Origin: Marchantia polymorpha subsp. ruderalis | Lineage: Eukaryota; Streptophyta; Marchantiopsida; Marchantiales; Marchantiaceae | DNA length: 64,000 bases | NCBI GenBank assembly: GCA_037833965.1 | Contig: AP031357.1 | Coordinates: 22,092,001 to 22,156,000 of the forward strand | Direction: 5' to 3' | Shown: positions 51,411 to 63,693 of the stretch, piece after piece | Numbering within the stretch: the first letter of the stretch is position 1 | How the letters are laid out: each line of letters opens with the position of its first letter | Notes under the pieces: model-generated | The model's database searches: none | Told to the model about the DNA's origin: nothing | What the model saw: only the letters and a program-made list of their open reading frames with translations | Position numbers and translations under genes: made by a program

Positions 51411-52073
51411 GGGCATGAAGTCGCGCATGGGAAGCAGGCTGTTACCCATCATTGCAGGAACGGCATTCACGCGGTCTGTGGGTGACTCGGCCCTTGGACG
51501 TTGGAGAGGATTATTCGGCCTGCGAGCTAGGATCGTGTGGTGTGCCATTGTGGGGAGACGCTGGTGGGATCGGTAGGAGGAATAGAGTGTGGATGTGGGT
51601 GATTTTCGCAGGGAAGTGGTGAGAATTAGGAAGGGAGTGTGGAGAGTTCGAAGTAGGAGGAAACAAACTCTTGTGGGTGGAGAGTCGTATTTGAGAGTGA
51701 AATTAAATTGGGATCTGAGAATGGGAGCTGAGAGTGAAGTGAAATCTGAGACTGAAATCTGACAGTCGGGATCTGAATTTGAAACTTAAAAGGGAGAGTT
51801 GAATCTGAGAGAGGAATCTGGTGGGGTTGAAGGTGGAAGCTGAGAAATCGACACTGAAATCTAAGTAGGAATCGGGAGTGGGACTCGGAGCTAGGATAGA
51901 CCACAGCGGCTGTGGTATTGAGAAAGTCACCCAGAGTTGGGTTAGATCTTTATGTAACAAAGAGCTTGTCTACTGCTCTTGTGGAAATAGCAGACAGCAA
52001 GTTATTATTTTTAATTCTGGATAATTTGTCTGTGAAAGAGCAAGTGTTTAGGATCTCGTTGTCTTAGATACAC
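51411..52073. other. Gene-free purine-rich stretch, copy 2
   Basis: Same content as 28201-28859: degenerate purine-rich repeats, no gene seen. Confidence 0.5.
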
Positions 52074-52560
52074 TTAGAGCACATGGCTTGAGTTCAGCGA
52101 AGTTAGATTATGGGAGCTCGAATCCCCACCTGGACTACAAACGCTGAAGGGTGGGAAGGTTCGGCTCACATAAAACCAATTGAGATAGTTGTCGCGCCCG
52201 GAAAGCTTCGTAAACTCGAAAAAGTTTGAAACTTTGTCCATTGCTCGCTAAGGTCCTAGAACAACAAGTTCTCTTCTAACAGAAAGGCATCTGCTTACCG
52301 AAAGGAACAAGACCGGCAAATATCTAATCGTCGGTCGCTAGCAAAAGAAGAATAGCGAAGGAGTTCGCTCTGATACCATGTTGAAAGTAAAATCTAAACT
52401 AGATGAAAGATTAGAGAGAGAGAGGTCCCTTGAGTAGCAAAGGGATAAGATGTTCGAGAAGGGTATCGACCACAGAAGAAGACACAAGAGATCTAACAGA
52501 ACATTATCCTAATCTAATCCTGATCACTATACTACACTCGGTAACTAATTACTAACAACA
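52074..52560 (-). mobile_element. Truncated Ty1/Copia element, copy 2
   Basis: Same as 28860-29346: LTR 52379-52560, initiator-Met primer site 52367-52378, gag ATG at 52241. It lies at the same relative place, so it was present before the segment was duplicated. Confidence 0.85.
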
Positions 52561-52573
52561 TGATTTAGGATAA

Positions 52574-54000
52574 TTAGACGCGTCGTTTCAGGATGAATGA
52601 TTGACCGATTTTGACGATTAATGATGATGCTGAATGATCGCCAATCTGCGTTGTGATTCTCCTTATGAATGGGACATGCTTAACGTAGTTCATCAAGTCT
52701 CCCACCCGCCAACTTTGATTGCCCATCCCCCTCTGCCCAGTGCAGCAAAAAACCGCAAAGCCTTCGCAGTTATTGTCCTGCAGGTTGAATTCTCCATAGT
52801 CGTTCTTATCGAGGCTGTCACGAGCTCTTTTCAAAATCTCCTCTCGATCAGAACTCTTTTCTAAATGTGTAGTGGTACCTGCAATGGGGTACAATCCGGA
52901 AATCTATCGTCAAGCACAATGACAAACTTTTCAAAGCAGCAATAACCGAGACATCTGGTAAGTCAAAGAGCGATAGGTCCAACAGTCTCGTATCTTTACT
53001 TCGATTGGATCACAAATAGGTTGACACAGTCATTATCATGAACTGACCTCCATCAATAGGCCTCCAATAGCGATAATTCTTATTGTTATAACCGTACACG
53101 TGGAGCGCACGGCTCCCCTTGAAACATTCGATGCATGTCTTAACAATGCCACATTTTCGTTTACCGCGAATAGTAGGGCAGTTTTCAAGCCGACATTTCT
53201 TCAAATCCCGGTTGTAACGTTCTCTGTCTGCCACATTATGGATAATGAGTCCATCAACGTCGAAGATGCCTACAAGAACATACACAGGCAAAGCTTAGGG
53301 TCTGCTGGGCTGAAGCCGCTAAACGTGGAAGAGAAACGCTGAGGTCTTCGAGCATTCCAACCTCCCGTGATTGCAGCATAGGAGGTCAGATAGCTGTCCT
53401 CAACTTTGCAAGATTCCCTGGGTTGAACCTTGAAGGTCGGGTCTAGACCTTCTCAACCTCTCCCAGAAAGGCTTCGAAGGAGCAGCAGTGAGGTTAGAAA
53501 GCTCTGAAGTCAGCCCAAATTTTGCAGCCAACTTCGACGAGACATTCCCACGGAGGAGTCCAAGAAGCGACGAACACAGTGCAAACAACACCAGAATAAC
53601 CAGAAGCACATCCCCTGATCGTCATGCTATTGTTTAGAAGTTCCCTTTACGGAGGAACGTTGTACATTCAACTTCTGGCCATCCTATGCTAGGTCCAAGA
53701 CAACTGGCACCACTTGCATAACACCGACTCTCGAGACGACATCAAATTGGACGAAATTCATTTCGCAGGACTTGAGCTGAGCTTACCGTGATGCGAGTAT
53801 ATATATACACGCAGTCCCAAAACATTGACGTACGAATAGACGTGATCCCCCGGCTCGACATCTAAGGCGTATTTACCTCCGAAGATAGTGTTTACTGTTA
53901 GCTTTGTATAGTACTTCGATGGCATGTAGACCACTTTTGTCGATTTTGTATTCTGGAGAGTGTACAAATAGTGAATTTCTGGGTTAGAAATGCGCCGCAT
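52574..54000 (-). CDS. LRAT/NC-domain protein, three coding exons, copy 2
   Basis: Exon 1 54000-53787, exon 2 53269-53048, exon 3 52878-52574. The coding exons, splice borders and introns match copy 1 as far as I can read, so the predicted 246-aa product is the same. Two unbroken copies among dead transposons point to a recent segmental duplication of a host gene rather than two old paralogues. Which of them, if either, is expressed cannot be seen from the sequence. Confidence 0.82.
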
Positions 54001-54110
54001 AATTGATCAAACTCGCACGAATGGCAACATTTGGTTCTATTCTAAGTTTGAGTATGAAATTTACTGAAGACAATCTTCAACCAAAAACTCTCCTCAATAT
54101 GGGATGCACT

Positions 54111-55358
54111 GAAATTGAAAATTGATATCATTTGAGCTAGAGCATTTGTACTTCACTCCTCTAGTTTCTTGGATAAACTGCAATACTATTACCTCTGGAA
54201 TTGCAAACTCCGTATCACCCCGTATCTGCAAATCCTTCTCCATATAAACATTCAAACACAGAATTCTCTTCGCCTTAGTATTGTGGAGATGAGTTTGTAC
54301 GAAGAGGCAAATAGGACTTCTGACGGGAAGAAGAATCGAGCGAGTCTTAAGAGTGAGCGATCCAATCTCTAGATATTTTCCCGACTGAACTGGAGTGGAT
54401 TAGCTGATGAAACTGAAAAGAGGATCTTCTCACTGACACACAGGTAAGGCTTTGGATAGCATTCTAGAACAAAAATGAAAACTCAAAATAAAAACCTGAA
54501 CTCCACTGCACCCACAACTTTGACACGAAATTGGAAGTTGATATCATTTGAGCTCGAGCATTTGTACTTCACTTCTCTAGTTTCTTGGATAAACAGCAAT
54601 ACTATTACCTCTGGAATTGCAAACTCCGATTCACCCTGTATCTGCGAATCCTTCTGCATATATATATTCAAACACAGATATCTCTTCGCCTTAGTATTGT
54701 GGAGATGAGTTTGTACGAAGAGGCAAATAGGACTTCTGACGGGAAGAAGAATCGAGCGAGTCTTAAGAGTGAGCGATCCAATCTCTAGATAGTTTCCCGA
54801 CTGAACTGGAGTGGATTAGCTGATGAAACTGAAAAGAGTTTCTTCTCCCCGACACACAGGTAAGGCTTTGGATAGCATTCTAGAACAAAAATGAAAACTC
54901 AAAATAAAAACCTGAACTCCACTGCACCCACAACTTTGACACGAAATTGAAAATTGATATCATTTGAGCTCGAGCATTTGTACTTCACTTCTCTAGTTTC
55001 TTGGATAAACTGCAATACTATTACCTCTGGAATTGCAAACTCCGATTCACCCGGTATCTGCGAATACTTCTGCATATATATATTCAAACACAGATGTCTC
55101 TTCGGCTTAGTATTGTGGAGATGAGTTTGTACGAAGAGGCAAATAGGATATCTGACGAGAAGAAGAATCGAGCGAGTCTTAAGAGTGAGCGATCCCATCT
55201 CTAGATATTTTCCCGACTGAACTGGAGTGGATTAGCTGATGAAACTAAAAAGATGATCTTCTCACTGAGACACAGGTAAGGCTTTGGATAGCATTCTAGA
55301 ACAAAAATGAAAACTCAAAGTAAAAACCTGAACTCCACTGCACCCACAACTTTGACAC
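54111..55358. repeat. Tandem triplicate of a 416-bp unit, copy 2
   Basis: Units start at 54111, 54527 and 54943. Nearly identical to 30897-32144 unit by unit (for example ATATATATATTC versus ATAAATATATTC in unit 3), so the triplication predates the duplication. Confidence 0.7.
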
Positions 55359-55551
55359 GAATCTGGACAATCACTACAGTGAATGTTCGCGGAGCTGGTG
55401 GGAACTATTGCTCAGCAATGGTACAACAAATGATAAGGTGACTGGGCGATCTGGTGACGATTGTGATGGGTTATGTTTTTCTTGCAAAAGCGGCTGTTGT
55501 TGGCAAAATAGATGGAATACATAGAGAAAGAGACAGAAGCTTGGGTTTTCA

Positions 55552-56740
55552 TCAGCTTACTGTTACAGTTACAATTGAGTGGAATGTCCACCGCACCCCC
55601 TTTTCAATCAGAGTCCCAGCTGTAGACTTCAGCCGCTTTGGAAGTTTAGTCACAGCAGACCTCAGCCCCTCCGGAAGTAGAGTCACATTTGCAGACTTCA
55701 GCCCCTCCGGAACAAGAGAAAAAGGTTGGGACCTAATCCGCAGACTCAAACTCACTACGTCGCGTTCATTTGACGTCAATTCGTTGGATGTGCTGTTGAT
55801 TTGCGGAGCTGCAGGCCTCATACGCTTTCGAAGTCGATTCTCAGGTGCAGAGCTCAGCGGCTTTGCAAGAAGAGTCTCAGCTGCAGACCTCAGCCGCCCT
55901 TTCCCCTTACTTTCCATTTTGAATCCAACTGAGGTCAATCCGTTGGATGTGCGGTAGATTTTCGGACCTCGGGCAATCGTTAGTGTGAGCGTGTACTTTC
56001 CAAATGCACGAGATTGGTCCTTGAAATATCTGCACGAACGAACGGAAGACGTGAGCCGAAATTTCAGCAGCGGAAGCAACAACACACGAATGCGTCTTCG
56101 ACTGAGGAAAAGCTTACAGAAGCAAAGAGTTGGGGAGGAATGAGGTAGAAACGTCACAGCACGTTGTGATTCAGGTCGCGTATTTGCTCGAAGTTTTGCC
56201 TCGATAGCAAACCAGCTGTTCGCTAAGCAATTAAGGTAGCTGACGGCCTGTTGGAGTCAAAAAAAGTCAACTACCATCTGACATAGTTAGAGAGTATGAG
56301 AAAGATCTTACAGAAGACGAGACAAAATAGGACTCTTGGGTTCAGACACAGACAACTGAGCGACGACTTGAGTAACATAATGGAACTCGGAACAAACGTG
56401 GAGAAACAAAAATAACGACGAATTCGTAGCAGGTGGACAAACGAATTTCTAGTGGAGGAGAGAACAAATACAGCCGGTGAAAATATTGGAAGTTCCTACC
56501 TTGGCCGTGAATTCCGCCTGGAGACTTTTCTTGACGTACAGGTCACGTTCGTCTTTTTTTAACAGATTTAGGGATCTTACCAACTTTTTCCGGTACTCTT
56601 GGCTCCTCATTTTTTTCTATCGATTGTGTATTTGGGCGTCTGAAACGAAAGTCAAACGCAAAGCAGATCTCTCTCGTATCCAAACGTTGATATTCTTCTT
56701 CATGGAACGCATGACTCATGTCGCTGAGATCAGCAGACGC
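55552..56740 (-). CDS. Probable spliced gene of unknown function, copy 2
   Basis: Predicted exons 56740-56581, 56552-56500 and 56247-55552, the same as copy 1 shifted by 23,216 bases. The only nearby difference I noticed is a 2-base insertion just outside the gene (near 55448). Splice sites and frame are the same as copy 1. Function unknown; prediction rests on splice signals and phase agreement only. Confidence 0.4.
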
Positions 56741-57184
56741 CTTGAGAGTTATTGATATCCAGAGAATCGTAGTTGGTGAATGGTTTAAGAATACTAGAGT
56801 ATTAAAAGGATAAAATGCAGGACACGAATTATTCATAATGCATTGCACCCACAAGATATACTAAAATTAGGCGTAAGTAAAGAGCATATTGGTACCGTGC
56901 CGATTAGAAGACCATTAATGCTGGACAGCGACTTAGAGAAAGTTCTGTTGCGTATAGGCAATTATCTCAAAAGCCTTAACGCAAGTCTCATGTAGTTTCC
57001 TCAGTTGTTTTGCTACGATGCTGACCAGGCGAGTGAGTGCTCATCAGATCTACACGGATTCTATGTTTTGCACTTAGTTCTTCTATGTGCATTTATTATT
57101 CGTGAAATACAATCTATGTATTGTAGTAAGTCTCATATGGCTGTTGAAAGTATTTTGATGTACTCTCTAGTAAGTTGCAGTTGT

Positions 57185-57696
57185 TTAGACCTTGTGATAG
57201 GAAATATCACAAAATAGAAAATTTCGGATATTGTTTTTACAACAAGTATCTATGTTCACTTCTGCTCTAAAATATTTTAGGAGTCACACCCTATGGGGTA
57301 GGAAGCTTCAAACAATGCTTCGGACATTGTCTTTACCGCGAGTATCTATGATCACATCAGTCCTTAATATTTTAGGAGTCACACCCTATGGTGGAAGGTA
57401 TCGCAAGTTTCGTTCAATGTGTTTTCATCTTTTGATGTTTGCTCACACCGTAGCTATTTTTAAAGCTTCTTAAGACTTTGCAGCTGTTTCGACCTTGTGA
57501 TAGGAAATATCAGAAGATAGGAAGCTTCAGAACTTGTTTTTACAGCGAGTATCTATGTTCACGTCTACTCTAAATATTTTAGGAGTCATAGCCTATGGGT
57601 TAGGAAGCTTCAAACAATGCTTCAGACATTGTCTTTACCGCGAGTATCTATGATCACATCTGTTATAAATATTTTAGGAGTCACATCTTGTGGTGG
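57185..57696. repeat. Tandem repeats of ~100 and ~300 bp, copy 2
   Basis: Same arrangement as 33969-34480 with one visible base change (GGGGTAGG for GGGTTAGG near 57297). Confidence 0.7.
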
Positions 57697-57935
57697 AAGG
57701 CTGGATGATCTCGGTGCCACAAGACCAATGTTAGCAAGCCTTGGAGTTGCTCGGAATTGACACTGTCAAAGAGATATTGACGAGATCAATGCATTTGGAA
57801 GTTTTTGAGATCTAATAAAGAATCCACAACGAGAAAATTGCCAAAAAGAGCATTGCCATGAAAATAAGCATAACTACTTTTGAAATAGCTTTGACAGGGA
57901 TCCACGGTGAGTCCCAAGCGACGGTGACACTCAAG

Positions 57936-58296
57936 GGAAGGAGCACACCCGCAGCAAGAGTGCCGCGGAAGCGGAGATGGAGAGAGGAACCAGAGGAGGA
58001 GCAACATCGAGAACCCACTGCTCCCATACGACAGCGGCCACTGCACGAAGTGTGCAGCCGGCCGAAGCAGAAGGCGCGCAGGCTTGTGTTACCAGCCAGC
58101 AGCGCGGACACGGTGACGATCGCCACGGAGAAGGGAAGTGCGTCCCCGGAGAAGGACGGGAGTGCGCGGACGTCCGCAGGAGCGGTGGACCACGCTACAC
58201 CTCCGGCGGACGAGAGGCGGCCTTCGGGCCAGGGGCCTTCGGGACAAGGTCCTCCGGAGTTACCACGTGCGATGCGGACGAGTGTTCCTCCTACGC
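57936..58296 (+). pseudogene. Diverged LTR ORF, middle part, copy 2 (left of solo LTR F)
   Basis: Same fragment as 34720-35050 but with 30 extra bases near 58188 that keep the frame. It is interrupted at TACGC (58292-58296) by solo LTR F and continues at 63694. Confidence 0.8.
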
Positions 58297-59238
58297 TGTA
58301 ATAACCCACTAAAGGCTAAAACTGCAATATAGTGGTAGAAAGGTCGAACCCACAGGGACAGAGGAACACACAGGGTACAAAGTGTCACGTTTTAACAGAC
58401 TATTGAGGAGTTTGAATTCTCAGGCGACTGTCACTCCCAGAAATACTGCAAGTGTCCACTCGGAGCGCACTCGGAGGTCGCACAGTGCAGCGTAACACAC
58501 ACACACACACACCTGAAACTACAGAAACACAACCCAGAGATCCGTTAGGACCTCTACTCAAGATTTCAGGGGGGAAGTCTCTCGCGAGCACACTCGGCAA
58601 AGCTGCGGGCAGTGACTTCCAACTCCGGCTTTTACAACACTTCCACTAGCTTGCTGCTAGTGTAGGAAACCCGGTTTGGACTGCCTACTTCGGATCGAAG
58701 TCACTCATACGCGGTGAACAACACTCTCAACTCACAAAACGCGCAGAGAACACAGGTCCGCACTGAAGGACTCACTGAGAAACATTCCAGTAACACAACA
58801 ACAGTCTATTGAAGAGTTTGAATTCTCAGGCACTTGTCATTCCCAGAAATACTACAGGGGTTACCCTCAAGGCACCTGCTGCAGCGTAACCTGAATTTAC
58901 AACCAAGGCTTACACGAAGTAGCAAAACTTCACTTTGGCATTCAGGGGAAAAATCCCAAGGGAGTACAATCAGAAAGGAACACTCGAAGGTGTAGGGGCG
59001 AAACTGTTCAAGTATCTAACTAGTCACTGGCTCTGAGCATCGGCAGTCACCCGCAGGTTCAGATCCGAACTACTCAAGTCTCTAACCAATGGACTAGCTC
59101 TGAACATTCGGCCGAAGGCCTTCAGCTACAAAATGCGGAACGCTAAGTTGTAACTCCTCGTGCGTGGTGACAGAACTCAAGGACACAAACACGCAAAGGA
59201 AATGGGTTCCTGATCTGCACTTCTGATGGGAAAGAACC

Positions 59239-59267
59239 CCAGGCAAAACGCCTGGAACTGTTTTATA
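59239..59267 (-). promoter_or_regulatory. TATA box and hairpin of LTR F
   Basis: Minus-strand TATAAAAC (59267-59260) followed by CCAGGC-GTTTT-GCCTGG (59255-59239). Confidence 0.6.
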
Positions 59268-59540
59268 CCTTCTAAGTCCTACCTAACACTACACTGCACT
59301 ACGCTACACGCCTGCACGGAACCACGCTACACTACACCCCGCGGAACCTGTACTGCGTCTCCTGCGCGGCCGACTGCCGCGCACTAACTCTCTACCCTGC
59401 CACTCTTCCGCTCGACTACGTAGTCCCAGCCGCTGCAACGCCGCGGATACCTCCCCCTCGAGGGCGGACATGGTATCCTGTGCCTTCGACAGAAAGGCCT
59501 CGAGCTTCTTCGCTACCTTCCGCCGACTCCTACTGTCGCC

Positions 59541-62441
59541 TTACAACAACCCGGCTGCGCGCAATTCAAACTCACGCAGTGTGAGTTTCTCCTGCGCCTT
59601 CACTTCCCAGTGGGCGTAGCCCTTGAGACAGTGGGCGACTCGCCTCGCCGTCTCCACCTTCGTGCGATCCGCCTCCTTCCTGCGATCCTCTTCAATCGTC
59701 ACTAATTGCGATTCGGCTTCAGCACGTTGCGCTCTCAATTCGCCACACTCTGACTGCAACCTGCGGATTAATTCTTCATCCGCCTGCCGTGCGAGCTGAC
59801 ATTGTTCCAACAACCGCGTCTGTCGCACGAGCTCCTCTGACAAAATCCGATTCTGGGCCTGCTCAGAGTTGAGTGCTTCCTTGACCTTCACCTGCTCCTT
59901 GGTGAGCTCGCCCAGTTTCTCATCCTTCATCTTCTCGGAGTGCTTGTAGAATTTTTGATTAAGCTTGTACTGTCCCCACAAGCACTCATGCTTCTCCTTC
60001 AAGTCCCTCAACTCCTGGTCCACTCTAGCTAATAGCTTGCTGGTGTGGACTTTAGTGCGAGTCCGCCTGCGCACTAACTCGATGTAAGATCCCGGCTGGA
60101 GTGGGTCGGCGTATTTATCGACCTTGCGATCCAAGTACCGCAGCAACGGAATCACCTGCTCAGAGAGCGCCGCCGCCGGCGCTCCAACAATTTCCTCCTC
60201 CTCCTCCTCGGTGTCTTCTGCTCCTGACATTTCTTCCGTGGAGCCTCCGTCGTCATCATCCGAGTGGAGAATTTCAGTCGCCATTGATTGTGTCGGCGAC
60301 TGCCCCGAGTGGGGCTGCACGTCCTCGACGTGTGCTACCTGCGAAGGTACGGCTGCAGCCTCGCTGCTCGTCGCCAAAATGTCTAAGGCGGAAGGCGAAT
60401 GTATCCGAGCGGCATCCCCTTCGCTCGCTGGTTGATTGCCTACCGCATTCTCTCTGCCGCCGTCGTCCGTCGCCGAAGGCGATTGAGCGGAGGGTGGCTG
60501 CGCGGGGTTGGATTGCGCATCGCGCATCGAGATTTCATCCCGCGGACAGTCACTCCGCTCCTCCGTCTGCTGCTCCCTCGATCGGTCCGTGGGGGCTGTG
60601 CCCGGCCCGTGCGCAGGCGCATTTGCCGGCGCCTTGTTCGCCGCAGGCGTAGCGCCGCGGACATCTATCGCCGAAGGCGACATGGCCGGGGGCCGCACGC
60701 CCGATGTTCCTTGGCCTATAGGCCCTACCGCCGAAGGCGCATCTATCGGCGGACTTCCCGCCGACGGTGCGGCCTCCGCACGCTCTCTGCTCGTATCTCC
60801 TCGGCTCGAAGGCCCTGGCGCCGAAGGCGCAAATTGCGGCGCGTGGTGCGCCGGAGGGTCTGGCCCCGAGGGCCGGTGTCTCGTAGGCGGTTCTTCCGCC
60901 GGCTCCTTCCCCTTCCTACGTTGGAACGGGGGTGATTCTTGCCTGTGCACAGGCGGCACGTGCGGAGGTGTCCTGTGCACAGGCGACCTGTGCACAGGTG
61001 AGCGCCTGTGCACAGGCGGACTGCTCCTTCCCACGCGTAAGCGTAGATCCACGTCCACTTGTGTTCGCCGGTCCGCGGAGGCTCGTCCGTCCGCGGAGGT
61101 TCGCCTGTGCGCAAACGGAACATCTGTCCGCATCGCACGTGGTAACTCCGGAGGCCCTTGGCCCGTAGGCGGCCTCTCTCCCGACGAGGTTGCAGCGTGG
61201 CCCGTCGCTCCTGCGGTCGTCCGCGCTTCCTCTCGCCTCTCTGGCGACGCACTTCCTATCTCCGTCGCAATCGTCGCCGTGTCTGCACTGTCAGCTGGTA
61301 ACACCAGTCTGCGTGCCTTCTGCTTCGGCCGGCTGTATGGCTCGCACAGCGGCCGCGGTCGAATGGGAGCAGAGGGTTCTTGATGCTGCTCCTCTTCAGA
61401 CTCTTCCCTCCATCGCCGCTTCCGCGGCACTCGCGCTGCAGGGGTGTGTCTCCCTTCGTCTCTCCGTCTTGATGGGGTAGAAGTCGGGGACTCCTCTGCG
61501 TCAGTATCGACCTCGTTCTCCCGCACATACTTCCCGGGATGGTCGATGGACAATGGCGGAAAATGTTCAAGCTCCGCCGCTGTCAAACAATTCCGCTGTC
61601 GATAAAAATTGATGAGGAAAGGAGAAAGATGGTTTAGAGTTCCCCCCTTCTCCTCAAACGCGTGCTGTCGCATCACCCTGTGCAGGATGCTCGCCCAGTG
61701 AATTGGAGTTCCCTCGATGACGCACTCCACAAAAGAGACCTGCCACAATGTGATGTAGCAGGCGCGGTGCGGCTGCAGTAATTGCATCAGCGCCGCGGAC
61801 AAAGTCCGGCGAAATCGATCTTTGTAGTCACGGGTCCTGTACCCATTCTTGGTAGACCTCCCGGTCTTGAACAGCTCCACAAATTGCGCTTCTTCTTGCT
61901 TGGTCACCTTGATGCTCTCGCTGTCGAAAAGGAGATGCCCTGGCATGCCAGCACATCTTCCCAACGCCTGCGCCCAATCTTGGACTGTCCACCGATCAAC
62001 ATGCGGACGCAATCCGCGCGAGGGTGGTCCCTGTGGCTCTAGCCACTCGCGCACCATATTCGCGCAGATGTAATTCCATCCCCATAGCAAGAAATCGAGC
62101 TTCCTTGCTATTAAGCGCTCTTCGAAAGCGCGTAGCCCGTTCTGCGGCAGGCGAAGTGGCACCATCCGCAATCTGCTCGGTCTCGTCATTGCGTTCCTGG
62201 GGTTCGCTCGCCCGCTCATTCTACTTCCGCACTGCCCGCGTTTCCTTCTCTCTCGGCAAACTCTAATCGCTCTCAATTCCAAATCACGCGCACTCACTTC
62301 TCCCTCAATCAACAAGAAATCTCCTGTGTGACGACGTCGAGAATGGTCCGCAGCCAGCAGATGGATGCGCGCAGCGCGCACAAGAGATTGGAATCGCGAA
62401 TTCAAGAATGGGTCGTTCTCCGCCGCCCGGTCGAAGGTCAT
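59541..62441 (-). CDS. LTR-encoded coiled-coil protein, copy F (966 aa, late stop)
   Basis: Same ATG and domain order as copy C, and nearly identical to it. A single change turns the Ser codon of GLLSGD (TCA) into TAA at 59541-59543, removing the last ~79 residues: the second C-terminal helix and the Arg-rich tail. The coiled coil is intact. The downstream frame (59540-59304) has no further obvious damage, so the stop is recent. Confidence 0.85.
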   Translation of the reverse strand: MTFDRAAENDPFLNSRFQSLVRAARIHLLAADHSRRRHTGDFLLIEGEVSARDLELRAIRVCRERRKRGQCGSRMSGRANPRNAMTRPSRLRMVPLRLPQNGLRAFEERLIARKLDFLLWGWNYICANMVREWLEPQGPPSRGLRPHVDRWTVQDWAQALGRCAGMPGHLLFDSESIKVTKQEEAQFVELFKTGRSTKNGYRTRDYKDRFRRTLSAALMQLLQPHRACYITLWQVSFVECVIEGTPIHWASILHRVMRQHAFEEKGGTLNHLSPFLINFYRQRNCLTAAELEHFPPLSIDHPGKYVRENEVDTDAEESPTSTPSRRRDEGRHTPAARVPRKRRWREESEEEQHQEPSAPIRPRPLCEPYSRPKQKARRLVLPADSADTATIATEIGSASPERREEARTTAGATGHAATSSGERPPTGQGPPELPRAMRTDVPFAHRRTSADGRASADRRTQVDVDLRLRVGRSSPPVHRRSPVHRSPVHRTPPHVPPVHRQESPPFQRRKGKEPAEEPPTRHRPSGPDPPAHHAPQFAPSAPGPSSRGDTSRERAEAAPSAGSPPIDAPSAVGPIGQGTSGVRPPAMSPSAIDVRGATPAANKAPANAPAHGPGTAPTDRSREQQTEERSDCPRDEISMRDAQSNPAQPPSAQSPSATDDGGRENAVGNQPASEGDAARIHSPSALDILATSSEAAAVPSQVAHVEDVQPHSGQSPTQSMATEILHSDDDDGGSTEEMSGAEDTEEEEEEIVGAPAAALSEQVIPLLRYLDRKVDKYADPLQPGSYIELVRRRTRTKVHTSKLLARVDQELRDLKEKHECLWGQYKLNQKFYKHSEKMKDEKLGELTKEQVKVKEALNSEQAQNRILSEELVRQTRLLEQCQLARQADEELIRRLQSECGELRAQRAEAESQLVTIEEDRRKEADRTKVETARRVAHCLKGYAHWEVKAQEKLTLREFELRAAGLL

Positions 62442-63693
62442 GGTCGGCTCTTGGTCGTGAAGAACGTCTCACTTGATGGCCGCGCCGGCTGTACGCTGGA
62501 ACGGTCTTCGCTCTCACGCGCGGCTTCACGCTCCGCCGTCGTCGATTAAACTCTCACGCTCGAATTGGCGGATTTGAACTCCGCGAGCGTGTCACCCTGC
62601 GGACATGGGGGCGTAGCGCCGAAGGCGAGTTTTCCGCCTTGCGCGGTACACTTGTTCGTACCGCCCCTCGGCCAATCTCCTTCTGCCTTGACGCGTGTGT
62701 CCGCATGTCGGACAAAAATTCAACTCCTGCCTGTGCGCAGGCAGGGGCCTCGGCGGATCCTCCGCCGGTGCGGAACTTGAACATCCTCCTGAGCACAGGC
62801 GTTCGCCTGTGCGCAGGCGAATTCCGTCTGCGGCGCTGCGCTGGCGCGGAAGGCGTTGACCGTGGTCAGCCGTCTCCGTCCAGTCTGTCCGTTCCTTGTC
62901 TCTCCGTCGGCGCTTCCGCCGCCGCAACTCCGTCCGTCCAAGAGCGCATCCACCCGTGCCGTCCGCACGGTCCGTACCTGTTGGATTACTCTGGCGGCTC
63001 TTCCGACGTACGCGGCGCTGCGCTGGCGCGGAAGGCGCCGTACACTTTCTACCTCACAAGGCGCATTTCTAGGGCCCAAGGCGGATTTTCCGCCGACGCC
63101 GAAGTGCCTGTGCACAGGCGTACGCCTGTGCGTAGGCGGACTTCGCGCCTTCCCTAACCCTACTTCGCCTGTGCACAGGCGAACGCCTTCGTCCGTGCAT
63201 AGGGCAAAACTTGAATCCCCCTTCCGCGTAGGCGGAATTCGCGCCGGTGGCGAACTCCTTCCGCCGTAGGCGACCGCCTCTGTTTCTTTCAGTAGCGATA
63301 ACTCCCTAAGTCCTCATCCGTTCCGAGCGTTCTTGGGCTCGTTGGAATCAGCGCGTCGAGCTCTTTCCAACGGGATCCTAACTTGGTCAAGGCGCCCGAG
63401 GGTTGACCTAATTACGGGGGTTCCCCTCCAGCCGCGGACGCAACCTCCGAAGGCGGATTTTGCGCCTTGCGCCGTAGAGATCCTAACTGCGGAGCTCGCA
63501 GGGAGGGTGGTGCCTGTCCTTACTGCGGCACCCCAAATCCCAGATTCTACAAGATCCCTCGAGAATCCCCGCGATCTTCCGGATTCACTCTGTTTTGATG
63601 TACCGAAGGCTATTTACAATGCTGCCAGGGTACAGTTTTCCAAAAAATGTTTTAATTTCCTCAAAATTGCCAAAAGTGGGGTACCACATACGC

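Larger units (their letters stand above)
58297..63688 (-). mobile_element. LTR F: complete solo LTR with target duplication
   Basis: 5,392 bases, TGTGGTACCCCAC (63688) to GTGGGTTATTACA (58297) on the minus strand. TACGC is duplicated at 58292-58296 and 63689-63693. The other copy of the host segment has a single TACGC at 35046-35050, an empty site. No PBS, gag or pol lies next to it. This proves the LTR borders used for A, C and G. It inserted after the segmental duplication and is very close to LTR C in sequence. Confidence 0.95.
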
